Translations under genes and position numbers: made by a program
The notes under the pieces: model-generated
What the model was told of the DNA's origin: nothing
Seen by the model: the letters and a program-made list of their open reading frames with translations, nothing else
The model's database searches: none
DNA from: Vreelandella glaciei
Lineage (GTDB): Bacteria; Pseudomonadota; Gammaproteobacteria; Pseudomonadales; Halomonadaceae
Direction: 5' to 3'
Assembly: GCF_013415125.1 (NCBI RefSeq)
Contig: NZ_JACCDE010000031.1
Span: 1 to 64,000, forward strand
DNA: 64,000 nt
In this document: one piece after another, positions 39,358 to 48,811 of the stretch
Position numbering within the stretch: position 1 is the stretch's first letter
Layout: each line of letters starts with the position of its first letter

Positions 39358-40806
39358 ATGAGTCTGCGGGTTATTTTGCGCATTTTGGGGCTGCTGCTGA
39401 TGCTCTTCAGCCTTACCATGCTCCCCCCAACGCTAATCTCACTCTGGTTTCGCGACGGCGTGTGGAGTGCCTTTATTAGCGGCATTGCGATTTCGGTGGT
39501 GACGGGATTACTGCTTTACTTGCCCAATCGGCACTCGCAAAAAGAGCTGCGTATCCGCGACGGCTTTATTATCGCCGCGATGTTCTGGACGGTGCTGGCG
39601 CTGTTTGGTTCGCTGCCGCTGATGCTATTTGGCGAAGGTTCGTTAGGCATTACCGATGCGGTATTCGAGTCGTTCTCCGGGTTGACCACTACCGGCGCCA
39701 CGGTGATTACCGGCATCGATTTTTTACCCGAATCAATTCTTTACTACCGCCAGCAGCTCCAGTGGCTGGGCGGCATGGGTATTGTTGTTTTGGCCGTTGC
39801 CATTTTGCCCACCCTAGGCGTGGGTGGTATGGCGCTCTATCGCACCGAGATCCCTGGGCCACTAAAAGACTCCAAGCTCACACCTCGCATTACCGAAACC
39901 GCTAAAGCGCTGTGGTACATCTATGCGACGCTCACCCTCGCCTGCATGATCGCCTATATGCTAGCGGGCATGAGCTGGTTCGATGCCTTAAGCCATAGCT
40001 TTTCGACTGTCGCTATCGGTGGTTTCTCCACTTACGACGCCAGCATCGGCTATTTCGATAGCGCCACCATCGAGATGGTATGCGTAGGCTTTATGTTGAT
40101 TTCAGCGTTCAGCTTTAGCCTGCACTTTATCGCCTGGCGTGAAAAAAGCCTGATGCACTACTTTCACGACCCCGAAGCGCGCTTTTTAATGCTATTTCTG
40201 CTCGCCCTGGCCGTGATCACCGTGCTCTCCCTGTGGTTAACCGACACCTACGACACGCTGCGCGGTCTACGGCATGGGGTCTTCCAAGTCGTTTCGGTGG
40301 CCACGACCGCGGGTTTTAGTGTCGCCGACTTCTCCATGTGGCCCGGCGCGCTGCCCTTTCTGCTGTTTGTAGCAGCCTTCGTTGGCGGCTGCTCTGGCTC
40401 TACCGCTGGCGGTATGAAGGTGATACGGATTATTTTGATCATCAAACAGGGCATGCGCGAAATCATGCGGCTGATCCACCCCAATGCGGTGATTGCAGTC
40501 AAAGTCGGCAAGGTCAGCGTTCCCGACAGCATTGCCCAGGCGGTATGGGGGTTCTTTTCGGTTTATGTGATGCTGTTCTTATTAATGCTGGTGGGCGTCA
40601 TGGCCACCGGGGTTGATCAGGTAACCGCTTGGTCGACCGTGGGATCTGCGCTCAACAACCTTGGCCCTGCGCTAGGAGAAGCCAGCACTAACTATGGCGA
40701 CATGCCCAGCTTGGCGAAATGGATACTGGTGATAGCCATGCTGCTTGGTCGCCTGGAAATTTTTACGGTACTGGTGCTGTTTACCCCCGCTTTCTGGCGG
40801 CGTTAA
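39358..40806 (+). CDS. trkH: Trk potassium transporter membrane subunit TrkH
   Basis: 482 residues, four pseudo-repeats of M1-P-M2 type. Selectivity-filter glycines occur in FSGLTTTGATVITG (about 107-120), STVAIGGFSTYDAS (about 218-231), SVATTAGFSVADF (about 313-325) and SALNNLGPALGE (about 428-439); GGCSGSTAGGMKV is the conserved gating loop. Channel for K+ entry driven with TrkA. Directly downstream of trkA. Confidence 0.96.
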   Translation: MSLRVILRILGLLLMLFSLTMLPPTLISLWFRDGVWSAFISGIAISVVTGLLLYLPNRHSQKELRIRDGFIIAAMFWTVLALFGSLPLMLFGEGSLGITDAVFESFSGLTTTGATVITGIDFLPESILYYRQQLQWLGGMGIVVLAVAILPTLGVGGMALYRTEIPGPLKDSKLTPRITETAKALWYIYATLTLACMIAYMLAGMSWFDALSHSFSTVAIGGFSTYDASIGYFDSATIEMVCVGFMLISAFSFSLHFIAWREKSLMHYFHDPEARFLMLFLLALAVITVLSLWLTDTYDTLRGLRHGVFQVVSVATTAGFSVADFSMWPGALPFLLFVAAFVGGCSGSTAGGMKVIRIILIIKQGMREIMRLIHPNAVIAVKVGKVSVPDSIAQAVWGFFSVYVMLFLLMLVGVMATGVDQVTAWSTVGSALNNLGPALGEASTNYGDMPSLAKWILVIAMLLGRLEIFTVLVLFTPAFWRR

Positions 40807-40850
40807 GCACGTCACATCTGCCTCCTTATAGACCGATTTGAGAGCTGTTA

Positions 40851-42092
40851 ATGAACCACGAAGCTACATCTCACGAAGAAATCCCGGCTTCTCTGCCGAC
40901 CACCAGTGGGCCGTTAAAAACGTTCACTGTTGGCGAAACCCGCTACACCCTGCTGGGCACGGCTCATGTGTCGGCGGAAAGCGCTGACGATGTGCGTGCG
41001 CTGTTGGCTAGCGAAGCTTTTGATGCGGTGGCGATTGAGCTCTGCGACGCTCGCCACCACAGCATGTCCAACCCGGATGCCATGGGCGAGCAGGATCTTT
41101 TTCAAGTATTCAGAGAAGGCAAGGCAGGCATGGTTGCCGCAAGCCTGGCGCTGGGTGCCTTTCAGCAGCGGATTGCCGACCAGTCTGGCATCCAGCCGGG
41201 GGCCGAAATGCGCGCCGCCGTTGAAGAAGCCAGCCGATTAGAACTACCGCTGATGCTGGTCGACCGCGATGTGGGTATAACGCTAAAACGCATTTACAGC
41301 AATGTCCCCTGGTGGCAGCGTTTCTCACTGTTTTCAGGCCTTATCGGCAGCGTGCTCTCCCGCCAGGATGTCTCTAAAGAAGATATCGAAAAACTCAAAG
41401 AAGGCGATATGCTGGAAGCCACCTTCAGCGAGTTTGCCGCCGAATCCGAAGCGCTGTACACCCCGCTGATTCGCGAGCGCGACCGCTACATGGCGCTACG
41501 CTTGGCAGAAGAGGCGCCGCCAGGACGTTACAAGCACGTGCTAGTAGTCATCGGCGCAGGCCACCTTAAAGGCACCGGTGAGCACCTTGAAACCCCTCTG
41601 CCCGCCGAACCAAAGGTAGAGCGCGAATTGCTTGAGGCCACCCCGCCGCCATCCAAGCTTTGGAAAGCGCTGCCGTGGCTGATTACCGCCTTGGTGCTTA
41701 CCGGCTTTGCGATTGGTTTTTCACGCAATACAGACCTTGGCTGGCAACTGGTGCTTGAGTGGTTCTTGATTAACGGCATTCTCTCGGGTGGTGCAACGAT
41801 TATCGCCATGGCTCATCCGGTGACCGTGATCGCCACCTTCTTTGCCGCCCCGCTGACCTCGCTGAACCCCACCATCGGCGCAGGCTTTGTGGCCGCTGGG
41901 GTTGAGCTCTATATGCGCAAACCCAAAGTGCGCGATTTTTCATCGCTACGCCACGATGTCACGCAGTTGAAAGGCTGGTGGCAAAATCGCGTATCGCGCA
42001 CTCTGCTGGTGTTTATTCTCGCCACGCTAGGCTCCGCGGTGGGTACCTGGGTGGCCGGGTTCAGAATTGCCGGCGCTCTGTTTGGCGGCTAG
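40851..42092 (+). CDS. TraB/GumN-family membrane protein
   Basis: 413 residues. The N-terminal domain has the TraB pattern: YTLLGTAHVSAESADDV (about 32-48), DAVAIELCDARH (about 57-68) and VVIGAGHLKGTGEHL (about 231-245). Three to four hydrophobic segments follow (from about 275, WLITALVLTGFAIGFS). The family name comes from the enterococcal pheromone shutdown protein; the bacterial function is unsettled, although the catalytic-like His/Glu/Gly pattern resembles metal-dependent hydrolases. The 3' end overlaps the convergent DTW gene by 66 bp. Confidence 0.88.
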   Translation: MNHEATSHEEIPASLPTTSGPLKTFTVGETRYTLLGTAHVSAESADDVRALLASEAFDAVAIELCDARHHSMSNPDAMGEQDLFQVFREGKAGMVAASLALGAFQQRIADQSGIQPGAEMRAAVEEASRLELPLMLVDRDVGITLKRIYSNVPWWQRFSLFSGLIGSVLSRQDVSKEDIEKLKEGDMLEATFSEFAAESEALYTPLIRERDRYMALRLAEEAPPGRYKHVLVVIGAGHLKGTGEHLETPLPAEPKVERELLEATPPPSKLWKALPWLITALVLTGFAIGFSRNTDLGWQLVLEWFLINGILSGGATIIAMAHPVTVIATFFAAPLTSLNPTIGAGFVAAGVELYMRKPKVRDFSSLRHDVTQLKGWWQNRVSRTLLVFILATLGSAVGTWVAGFRIAGALFGG

Positions 42093-42827
42093 GCGCCGCA
42101 TCGCTGCAGTAGGCGGGTCGATTTTATGATGCAATCGGCTCGCCGCGTAACTATCGTTAAACACCTCAAAGTAGTCATCCAGCACGTCCGCAGCAACCGT
42201 ATCCCCGCCCTGGCGCAGCAGCTCGATAGCCACTTCCGCAGTACAAAGGTGTGCTTTTGACGCCGGTTTGCGCAGCCGGTAGCGCGTCTCGCGCTCGGTT
42301 CGCAATGGCAGCACAGGCAACGCATCCAGATAGGCGCTTTTACGGAACATACGCCGCGCCTGGCGCCAAGTGCCATCCAGAATGATAAACACCGGAATGC
42401 GCGCCTGCTCTTTCGCCGAGTGAACCGCTTCGATACCCACCACCCGATCCGCGTAATCGGGCTGATCATCCGGAAAGATCACAAAGGGCGCGTAACGCGG
42501 GTCTTTCAACAACGCTGCCAACTGTGCATCCGGCGCCGTGCGGTACCAAGTAAACACCTGGGTCGTCGTGATCACATCGCGAATCAAGCGCCCGGTATTG
42601 GTCGGCTTAAAGTGCTCTATCGGGTGGGTCAACAACCACACGTGGGCATAACTCTCTGCCTTCACCTGATAGGGGCACAGACAGTTCAGCACGGGTAACT
42701 GACAGTTATCGCAGCGCGTTACAAAACTGCCCCGCGCTTTAAACTCGCGCCGCGGCGGACGCGGATGTTCGGTGGCTGAATCATGATTAACTAAGCCATC
42801 TAAAACAGAGCTATCAAAATCAGACAT
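42027..42827 (-). CDS. DTW-domain tRNA-uridine aminocarboxypropyltransferase
   Basis: 266 residues. An N-terminal cysteine cluster (CDNCQLPVLNCLCPY, about 39-53) and the core FIILDGTWRQARRMFRKS (about 147-164) containing the DTW-like triplet (here DGTW) identify the TapT/DTW group, which makes acp3U in tRNA using SAM. The next block LPLRTERETRYRLRKPA is also typical. Its last 66 bp lie within the 3' end of the opposite TraB-family gene. A downstream in-frame stop shorter than this is not present, so the overlap is real in this sequence. Confidence 0.88.
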   Translation of the reverse strand: MSDFDSSVLDGLVNHDSATEHPRPPRREFKARGSFVTRCDNCQLPVLNCLCPYQVKAESYAHVWLLTHPIEHFKPTNTGRLIRDVITTTQVFTWYRTAPDAQLAALLKDPRYAPFVIFPDDQPDYADRVVGIEAVHSAKEQARIPVFIILDGTWRQARRMFRKSAYLDALPVLPLRTERETRYRLRKPASKAHLCTAEVAIELLRQGGDTVAADVLDDYFEVFNDSYAASRLHHKIDPPTAAMRRLAAKQSAGNSEPGHPGTHRGA

Positions 42828-42903
42828 CCGCGCTCCAGAATGTGGAAAAAGGGCGCCGAGTATAAATGAGCACGCCGTCTTTTGACGAATGTTTCCACCA
42901 CCA

Positions 42904-42935
42904 CCGTAAACCTAAAAAACCACCAACGTTGACAC
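42904..42935. promoter_or_regulatory. BirA-like operator 1 upstream of bioB
   Basis: CCGTAAACC-N14-CGTTGACAC. The left half matches the canonical TTGTAAACC in seven of nine positions, the right half GGTTTACAA in six of nine, with the expected 14-base spacer. It overlaps the TTGACA -35 hexamer of the bio promoter. Confidence 0.55.
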
Positions 42936-42958
42936 CCAAAGCGCAACGCCGCTAAAGT
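42929..42958 (+). promoter_or_regulatory. Promoter of the bio operon
   Basis: A perfect TTGACA (42929-42934) and TAAAGT (42953-42958) are separated by 18 bases. The predicted start of transcription, about seven bases after the -10, falls inside the second BirA-like operator. Confidence 0.6.
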
Positions 42959-42959
42959 C

Positions 42960-42991
42960 TCGTCAACTATTAAAGTTAAAAAGGTTTACAC
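42960..42991. promoter_or_regulatory. BirA-like operator 2 overlapping the bioB translation start
   Basis: TCGTCAACT-N14-GGTTTACAC. The right half matches GGTTTACAA in eight of nine positions, the left half TTGTAAACC in six of nine, with the expected spacing. It ends two bases before the bioB ATG. Bound biotinyl-AMP-BirA would block transcription start. Confidence 0.7.
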
Positions 42992-42992
42992 C

Positions 42993-44087
42993 ATGACCGT
43001 GCATCACGAACAGCTTCTTCATGAACATTTCCTTCATGAACAACGCCACGACTGGACGCTGGACGAGATCAACGCGCTTTTTGCGCTGCCGTTCAATGAT
43101 CTGCTGTTTCAAGCGCAGCAGGTTCACCGTGCCCACTTTGATGCTAACGCGGTGCAGGTCTCTACCCTGCTGTCGATCAAGACCGGCGCCTGCCCGGAAG
43201 ACTGCAAATACTGTCCGCAGTCCGGCCACTACAACACCCAGCTAGAGAAAGAGAAGCTGCTGGAAATTGAAAAAGTGGTCGAACAAGCCAAGGCAGCGAA
43301 AGAGGCAGGCGCCAGCCGTTTTTGCATGGGCGCGGCGTGGCGCAGCCCGCGGGATAAGGATTTACTGCTGGTCGAAGAGATGGTTCGTCAAGTGAAAGCG
43401 GTAGGTCTGGAAACCTGTATGACGCTGGGGATGGTCGACGGCGAACAGGCCAGCCGACTGGCCACGGCGGGGCTCGATTACTACAACCACAACCTGGATA
43501 CCTCGCCGGAGTTCTACGGTGAAATCATCACCACCCGCACCTACAGCGACCGGCTTGAAACCCTCTCCAACGTGCGCGATGCGGGTATGAAAGTGTGCTC
43601 CGGCGGCATTCTGGGCATGGGCGAAGATGCCAAAGATCGTAGCGCGCTGCTGCAACAGCTGGCTAAGCTCACCCCGCACCCTGAATCCGTACCCATCAAT
43701 ATGCTGGTGAAAGTGCCCGGCACGCCGCTGGAAAATGTCGAAGATCTAGATCCCATTGAGTTTATCCGCGCTATTGCGGTCACCCGCATCATGATGCCAC
43801 AAAGCCACGTGCGGCTCTCCGCTGGCCGTGAGCAAATGAACGAATCGACCCAGGCGCTGGCGTTTTTGGCCGGCGCTAATTCGATCTTCTACGGCGACAA
43901 ACTGCTGACCACTGGCAATCCTCAGGTGGATCGCGACCGAGCTCTATTTGCCAAGCTGGGCCTGCACCCTGAAAAGCGCGAAACCTGCGAAAGCGAAGCT
44001 ACCCAAGCGGCCCGCCTTGCCCAACAGGCACAGCAGCAGGTGCACGCCGAACGGGTTGCGGAGCTGGCGGTAGACGCCAGTGTCTAA
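42993..44087 (+). CDS. bioB: Biotin synthase
   Basis: 364 residues. Radical-SAM enzyme that inserts sulfur into dethiobiotin. The SAM-cluster motif [11 protein letters not shown] (about 67-77), [13 protein letters not shown] (about 166-178) and the late arginine region [10 protein letters not shown] are present. ATG 42993 lies at the edge of operator 2, so control is very close to the start codon. First gene of bioBFHCDA; its end overlaps bioF by 8 bp. Confidence 0.97.
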   Translation: MTVHHEQLLHEHFLHEQRHDWTLDEINALFALPFNDLLFQAQQVHRAHFDANAVQVSTLLSIKTGACPEDCKYCPQSGHYNTQLEKEKLLEIEKVVEQAKAAKEAGASRFCMGAAWRSPRDKDLLLVEEMVRQVKAVGLETCMTLGMVDGEQASRLATAGLDYYNHNLDTSPEFYGEIITTRTYSDRLETLSNVRDAGMKVCSGGILGMGEDAKDRSALLQQLAKLTPHPESVPINMLVKVPGTPLENVEDLDPIEFIRAIAVTRIMMPQSHVRLSAGREQMNESTQALAFLAGANSIFYGDKLLTTGNPQVDRDRALFAKLGLHPEKRETCESEATQAARLAQQAQQQVHAERVAELAVDASV

Positions 44088-45237
44088 AGCGTGGCAACAG
44101 CGTCTGGCCGACGCCCGCGCTGATCGCCAGCAGGCAAATCGTTGGCGAACTCGGCAGGGCGTGGAAAATAGCACTTTGGGCTTTGCCGGTAACGACTACC
44201 TGGGTCTTGCCCAAGACCCTCGCGTTTGTGAAGCCCAGGCAGCGGGCGCTCGCCGTTACGGCGCAGGTGCAGGCGCTTCGCATTTGGTCAGCGGTCATCT
44301 GACAGTTCACGACGCCCTGGAAGAAGGCTTAGCGCGCTGGACAGGCCGCGAACGTGCATTGTTGTTTTCTACCGGCTATATGGCCAATCTCGGCGTGCTG
44401 CAAGCGCTGGCAGATCGCCATACTGCTATTTTCCAAGATCGCCTCAACCACGCGTCGCTAATTGATGGTGCTGCGTTGAGCGATGCCCGCTCGCGGCGTT
44501 TCCATCACCGCGATGCCATTGATCTGGAAAGCCTGCTGGCGCGAAGTGAGTGCACTCATAAGCTCGTGGTTAGCGATGGCGTTTTCAGTATGGATGGCGA
44601 TATCGCCGACATTGCCACGCTTGTCGAAGCCAGTCAGCAGCACAACGCCTGGCTAATGATCGACGACGCCCACGGGGTGGGCGTGCTTGGCGACAATGGC
44701 AGCGGCTGCGTGGCCAGCACCTGGAGCAGCACCGAAGTGCCGATTTTAGTCGGAACCCTGGGCAAAGCATTAGGTACCGCCGGGGCTTTTGTAGCCGGAG
44801 ATGCCGAGCTAATCGAGCACTTGATTCAGTTTTCACGCAGCTATATCTATACCACCGCCCAGCCACCGGCGATTGCCGCCGCTACTTTAAAAGCGCTGGA
44901 GATCGTTCAGAGTGAACCGGAACTCCGCGCCCAGCTCAACGCCAATATTGCTTACTTTCGCCGCGAAGCGCTTCTCTTGGGGCTCCCGCTCAGCGATTCG
45001 GTCACCCCCATTCAGCCACTGATTTTGGGTGATGAAGTACGCACCCTACGCTGGGCAGCACAACTGCAGCAGCGGGGCATACACGTAGGCGCGATTCGTC
45101 CACCTACGGTACCCAGCGGTGAAGCACGCTTGCGTATTACGCTCAATGCGGGTCATACCCGTGACCATATCGATCAGTTATTAGCAGCGCTAACTACATG
45201 TCAGCGTGAGGAGGCCATGTGCCTTACCCACGCCTAG
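44080..45237 (+). CDS. bioF: 8-amino-7-oxononanoate synthase
   Basis: 385 residues; GTG start overlapping the bioB stop by 8 bp. PLP enzyme joining pimeloyl-ACP with alanine. Visible: [13 protein letters not shown] (about 47-59), [11 protein letters not shown] (about 65-75), [10 protein letters not shown] (about 195-204) and the Schiff-base Lys in [15 protein letters not shown] (about 225-239). Overlaps bioH by 19 bp. Confidence 0.97.
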   Translation: MSKAWQQRLADARADRQQANRWRTRQGVENSTLGFAGNDYLGLAQDPRVCEAQAAGARRYGAGAGASHLVSGHLTVHDALEEGLARWTGRERALLFSTGYMANLGVLQALADRHTAIFQDRLNHASLIDGAALSDARSRRFHHRDAIDLESLLARSECTHKLVVSDGVFSMDGDIADIATLVEASQQHNAWLMIDDAHGVGVLGDNGSGCVASTWSSTEVPILVGTLGKALGTAGAFVAGDAELIEHLIQFSRSYIYTTAQPPAIAAATLKALEIVQSEPELRAQLNANIAYFRREALLLGLPLSDSVTPIQPLILGDEVRTLRWAAQLQQRGIHVGAIRPPTVPSGEARLRITLNAGHTRDHIDQLLAALTTCQREEAMCLTHA

Positions 45238-45959
45238 TGCTGCTCTCAGGCTGGGGCATTGACTGCCGTATTTGGCAGTCACTTGAAGCCTACTGGCCGC
45301 ATGAAACTGAAGCTTTGCCTCTCGATTGGCCGGGTTATAGTGGCGGTGACCGCGATACTCCCGCGCTACCCGCTAATGCAACCATGGCGCAGTTAGCGGA
45401 GTCGATGGCCACTGTATTGTCCCACGATACAGTGTGGGTAGGCTGGTCCATGGGCGGCCTACTGGCGACCGCCCTGCTCGACTACCTCCCCGCCCCGAAG
45501 GGGCTTATATTATTAGGCGCAGGCGCCACTTTCTGCGCCGATGATGGCGTTACCACCGCCGAGCTAAAGGCTTTTCAGCGCGCTTTTAAGCGCGACCCCA
45601 CCGCAGCATGGCAACACTTTTTGTGCTGGCAGGCACAAGGGGAGCCCAGCCCCCGGCAGGCTTACCGGCAACTGCAGGAGTTGCTGGGCGATACACCGCC
45701 CGCCGACAGCACCACCTTGGCTACCGGTCTGCAATGGTTGGCGTCGATTGATAATCGCCCGCGCTTAGCGGCTGCCCCTTGCCCGGTTGTACGTCTTGTC
45801 GGCGACCATGATCCACTCATCAGCCCCGCCCAGCGCCGCATTAGCGAGACCTTAAGTGGTGTCGGCCACTGCCCGATGCTCTCGCAGCCCCAGCCTCTCG
45901 CAGCGTCGATTATCCGTCATGCCACCCAGATGGCTAACGTCAGCACGGCGGTTTTATGA
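45219..45959 (+). CDS. bioH: Pimeloyl-ACP methyl ester carboxylesterase
   Basis: 246 residues; GTG 45219 preceded by GTGAGGAGG inside the bioF coding sequence. Alpha/beta hydrolase that removes the methyl group once pimelate chain synthesis is complete. The nucleophile elbow GWSMGG (about 74-79), acid Asp in VGDHDPLI (about 203) and His in GVGHCPMLSQP (about 224) make a complete triad. Overlaps bioC by 4 bp. Confidence 0.93.
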   Translation: MPYPRLVLLSGWGIDCRIWQSLEAYWPHETEALPLDWPGYSGGDRDTPALPANATMAQLAESMATVLSHDTVWVGWSMGGLLATALLDYLPAPKGLILLGAGATFCADDGVTTAELKAFQRAFKRDPTAAWQHFLCWQAQGEPSPRQAYRQLQELLGDTPPADSTTLATGLQWLASIDNRPRLAAAPCPVVRLVGDHDPLISPAQRRISETLSGVGHCPMLSQPQPLAASIIRHATQMANVSTAVL

Positions 45960-46738
45960 GCGATCTAACGCTGAACAGCGAGGTTAACTGGCAAGCACGG
46001 GTCGCCCACGCCTTCTCCCGGGCTGCCCCCCGCTATGATGTGCTCGCCACGGCACAACGCCAAATAGGCGAGATGCTGTGGGGGTCATTACCTTCCCGCG
46101 CATTTAACGTGCTGGATATGGGTTGCGGCACCGGCTTCTGGACGCAACGGTTGGCCGAACTTTACCCGAATGCTCGTATAACGGGGTTAGATTTAGCCCC
46201 CGGCATGCTGGAACAGGCCCGCCAGCGTTATGGTGAAAGTATCCACTGGCAACCGGGTGACGCTGCGACACTGCCGTTTGGTAAGCATGCCATTGATCTA
46301 GTGTTTTCCAACTTGGCGGTCCAGTGGTGCCGCGATATTGGCGCGGTGATGGAGGAGCTTTACCGGGTGCTCACGCCCGGCGGGCAGGCGCATATCACAA
46401 CGCTGCTACCCGGCACCCTGGAGGAGATCGCCTGTGCCTGGCAGCGCCCCGAGGCGCTGCTGCAAACGCCTGATCGCGCCAGAGTCGAGAGGGCCATCGG
46501 TGAAAGCGGCTTAACCATCATCCGCCAGGCGGCCACCGTTGAGCGCTTTTATTACCCTGACTTGAAGGCGGTGATGGCATCTATTAAAGGCGTTGGCGCC
46601 CAGATTGCCCGGCCACAAGCCAGCCTTAGCCGAAATGACATCGCCGCCGCACAAGCGCGCTTTGAACAACTCCGCCGGCCGGAAGGGCTACCCGTGAGTT
46701 ACCACTGCTTAACGCTGCACTTGGAAAAATCGCTATGA
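45956..46738 (+). CDS. bioC: Malonyl-ACP O-methyltransferase
   Basis: 260 residues. SAM methyltransferase that starts pimelate synthesis by methylating malonyl-ACP. Typical N-terminus (VAHAFSRAAPRYDVLATAQ, about 16-34), SAM motif I LDMGCGTGFWTQRL (about 53-66), then GLDLAPGMLEQAR and VFSNLAVQWCRD (about 117-128). Overlaps bioH and bioD by 4 bp each. Confidence 0.96.
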   Translation: MSDLTLNSEVNWQARVAHAFSRAAPRYDVLATAQRQIGEMLWGSLPSRAFNVLDMGCGTGFWTQRLAELYPNARITGLDLAPGMLEQARQRYGESIHWQPGDAATLPFGKHAIDLVFSNLAVQWCRDIGAVMEELYRVLTPGGQAHITTLLPGTLEEIACAWQRPEALLQTPDRARVERAIGESGLTIIRQAATVERFYYPDLKAVMASIKGVGAQIARPQASLSRNDIAAAQARFEQLRRPEGLPVSYHCLTLHLEKSL

Positions 46739-47424
46739 ATGTCTGGTTTGTGACTGGCACCGATACCGATGCGGGTAAAACCCTGGTGACCAGCGGATTG
46801 CTATATGCCGCCCGCCAACAGCAGTTGAGCACGCTGGGCTTAAAACCCATCGCCTCAGGCAGCCAAACGACGCCTGAAGGCCTGCAAAACAGCGATGCCC
46901 TCGCCCTTCAGCATCAAAGCGTGCCGCCGGTCGACTACGCCACGGTGAATCCTATCGCCTTTGCCCCCGCCATTGCGCCTCATCTCGCCGCGCTAGAGGC
47001 AGGCAAGCCACTCGAGGTTAGCGCTATTACTAACTTGCTGCGCGAAACGCTTAGCCAATTGCCCAGAGACGTGAGCCTGATTGAAGGCGCCGGTGGCTGG
47101 CGCGTACCGTTAAACGCACAGGAAGATTTCGCCGACCTGGCGATGGCGCTTGAGCTGCCGGTGATTCTGGTGGTCGGCCTAAAGCTGGGCTGCTTGAATC
47201 ATGCTCGCTTAACAGCGGAAGCCATTCGCGCCGACGGCTTGGTAGTGGCAGGGTGGGCAGGCAGCGTGGTTGACCCCGCCTTTGCGGCTGACACAGCCCG
47301 CTTTAGGGCCAATATTGCTCATCTAAACGCCAAACTCGCGGCCCCCTGTTTAGGCATTATTCCCCATCTTGATGCCCCCGACGCCGCGACTGCCGCCCCC
47401 TATCTCTCCCTGGAGCCGTTATGA
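46735..47424 (+). CDS. bioD: Dethiobiotin synthetase
   Basis: 229 residues. P-loop GTDTDAGKTLVTSGLL (about 8-23), KPIASGSQ (about 37-44) and EGAGGWRVPL (about 115-124) are the standard BioD motifs. Closes the ureido ring with CO2 and ATP. Overlaps both neighbours by 4 bp. Confidence 0.97.
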   Translation: MNVWFVTGTDTDAGKTLVTSGLLYAARQQQLSTLGLKPIASGSQTTPEGLQNSDALALQHQSVPPVDYATVNPIAFAPAIAPHLAALEAGKPLEVSAITNLLRETLSQLPRDVSLIEGAGGWRVPLNAQEDFADLAMALELPVILVVGLKLGCLNHARLTAEAIRADGLVVAGWAGSVVDPAFAADTARFRANIAHLNAKLAAPCLGIIPHLDAPDAATAAPYLSLEPL

Positions 47425-48692
47425 AAACGCCCGTTTGGCACCCCTATGCCCACCTAAAAACCCAGACACCCGCGCCCAAGGTGGTTGGCGGTGATGGCGC
47501 TCACTTCGTGCTTGAGAGCGGCGAGCGCCTGCTGGATGCCACCTGCTCCTGGTGGTGCATGATTCACGGCTATGGGCACCCACGCCTTGTAGCGGCCATT
47601 CGCGAGCAGGCTGGCGAGCTGTGCCATGTGATGCTTGGCGGCTTGACACATGAGCCCGCCAATCAATTAGCTCGTGAGCTGGTGCGCATTACCCCAGACG
47701 GGCTGAATCATGTTTTCTACTCGGACAGCGGCTCGGTGGGCATGGAAGTGGCGATGAAAATGGCCCTCCAATACCAGATACTCACTGGCCACCCCGGCAA
47801 GCAAAAGATGCTCTCGCTGATGAAGGCGTACCACGGTGACACCACCGGCTGTATGGCGGTGTGCGACCCAGAAGAAGGCATGCACAGTCTGTTCGCCAGC
47901 CTACTGCCCCAGCACCATTTCGCCCCGGCGCCCACGGCCCCTTTTGACGCCACCGTGGAACAGGTCGAACACGACCTTAGCGCCCTACGTAGCGTACTTG
48001 AGCGCCACCATGAGGAGATCGCCGCCCTACTAATGGAGCCGCTTTTACAAGCTGCTGGCGGGCTTAATATGACCTCGCCGGACTATGTCACTGGCGCCAG
48101 GGAACTGTGCGATGAGTTTGGGGTGCTGTTGATTTTTGACGAAGTCGCCACCGGCTTTGGCCGCACCGGTAAACTGTTTGCCGCCGACCATGCGGGCGTC
48201 ACGCCGGATATTATGGTGCTCTCCAAAGGTTTGACCGGCGGTTATTTGGGCCACGCTGCAACCATAGCCACAGATCGCGTCCACGACGCCTTTATCGGCG
48301 ACACTCCCCTGCACGCCTTTATGCACGGGCCTACCTTTATGGGCAACCCGCTGGCCTGCCGCGTGGCGCTGGAAAGCCTGCGCGTCTTCGAGGAAGAGAA
48401 TTACCTGGGCAAAATTGCCAAGATCAGCCAGCAGTTGCAGCGTGAGCTACTTGAAGACCAAGCGCTGAATGCACATCCGGCCGTGGCTGACGTTCGAGTC
48501 CTTGGCGCCACCGCCGTGATCGAAGCGCACTCCGCCGAGGCGCTAAAAGGCGTAGGCGACTTCGCCCGAGAGCGCGGCGTATGGCTGCGCCCCATTGACC
48601 GCTGGCTCTACACCATGCCCGCCTACATCACCTCGGAAGCGGAAATCACTCAGATTACCAGCGTGATGAAAGCATGGTTTCTTGTGTCGTAA
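47421..48692 (+). CDS. bioA: Adenosylmethionine-8-amino-7-oxononanoate aminotransferase
   Basis: 423 residues. PLP aminotransferase that uses SAM as amino donor. Visible: VWHPYAHLKTQ at the N-terminus, SCSWWCMIHGYGHP (reading ATCSWWCMIHG, about 41-51), FYSDSGSVGMEVAMKM, YHGDTTGCMAV, IFDEVATGFGRTGK and the Schiff-base Lys in LSKGLTGGYLG (about 272). Last gene of the bio operon. A small, diverged copy of part of its 3' region is found at 49343-49377. Confidence 0.97.
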   Translation: MKTPVWHPYAHLKTQTPAPKVVGGDGAHFVLESGERLLDATCSWWCMIHGYGHPRLVAAIREQAGELCHVMLGGLTHEPANQLARELVRITPDGLNHVFYSDSGSVGMEVAMKMALQYQILTGHPGKQKMLSLMKAYHGDTTGCMAVCDPEEGMHSLFASLLPQHHFAPAPTAPFDATVEQVEHDLSALRSVLERHHEEIAALLMEPLLQAAGGLNMTSPDYVTGARELCDEFGVLLIFDEVATGFGRTGKLFAADHAGVTPDIMVLSKGLTGGYLGHAATIATDRVHDAFIGDTPLHAFMHGPTFMGNPLACRVALESLRVFEEENYLGKIAKISQQLQRELLEDQALNAHPAVADVRVLGATAVIEAHSAEALKGVGDFARERGVWLRPIDRWLYTMPAYITSEAEITQITSVMKAWFLVS

Positions 48693-48705
48693 TGGCTCAG
48701 GAAAG

Positions 48706-48794
48706 CAGCAAATTACCCTGCTGCTTCCAACGATTCACTAGCGCCGGAACGTCTTCTCCGCCAGTGGCATTGATTGCCAGCACACACGGCGGGC
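48706..48794 (-). repeat. Diverged duplicate of the cobB 3' end
   Basis: 89 bases, starting 14 bp after the bioA stop, align without gaps to 49419-49507 (the last codons of cobB) with ten mismatches by my count. Reading frame is not maintained into anything longer. It flanks the DUF1311 gene on its 3' side. Confidence 0.85.
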
Positions 48795-48811
48795 CTCGTT
48801 CGCGGCGCGTA

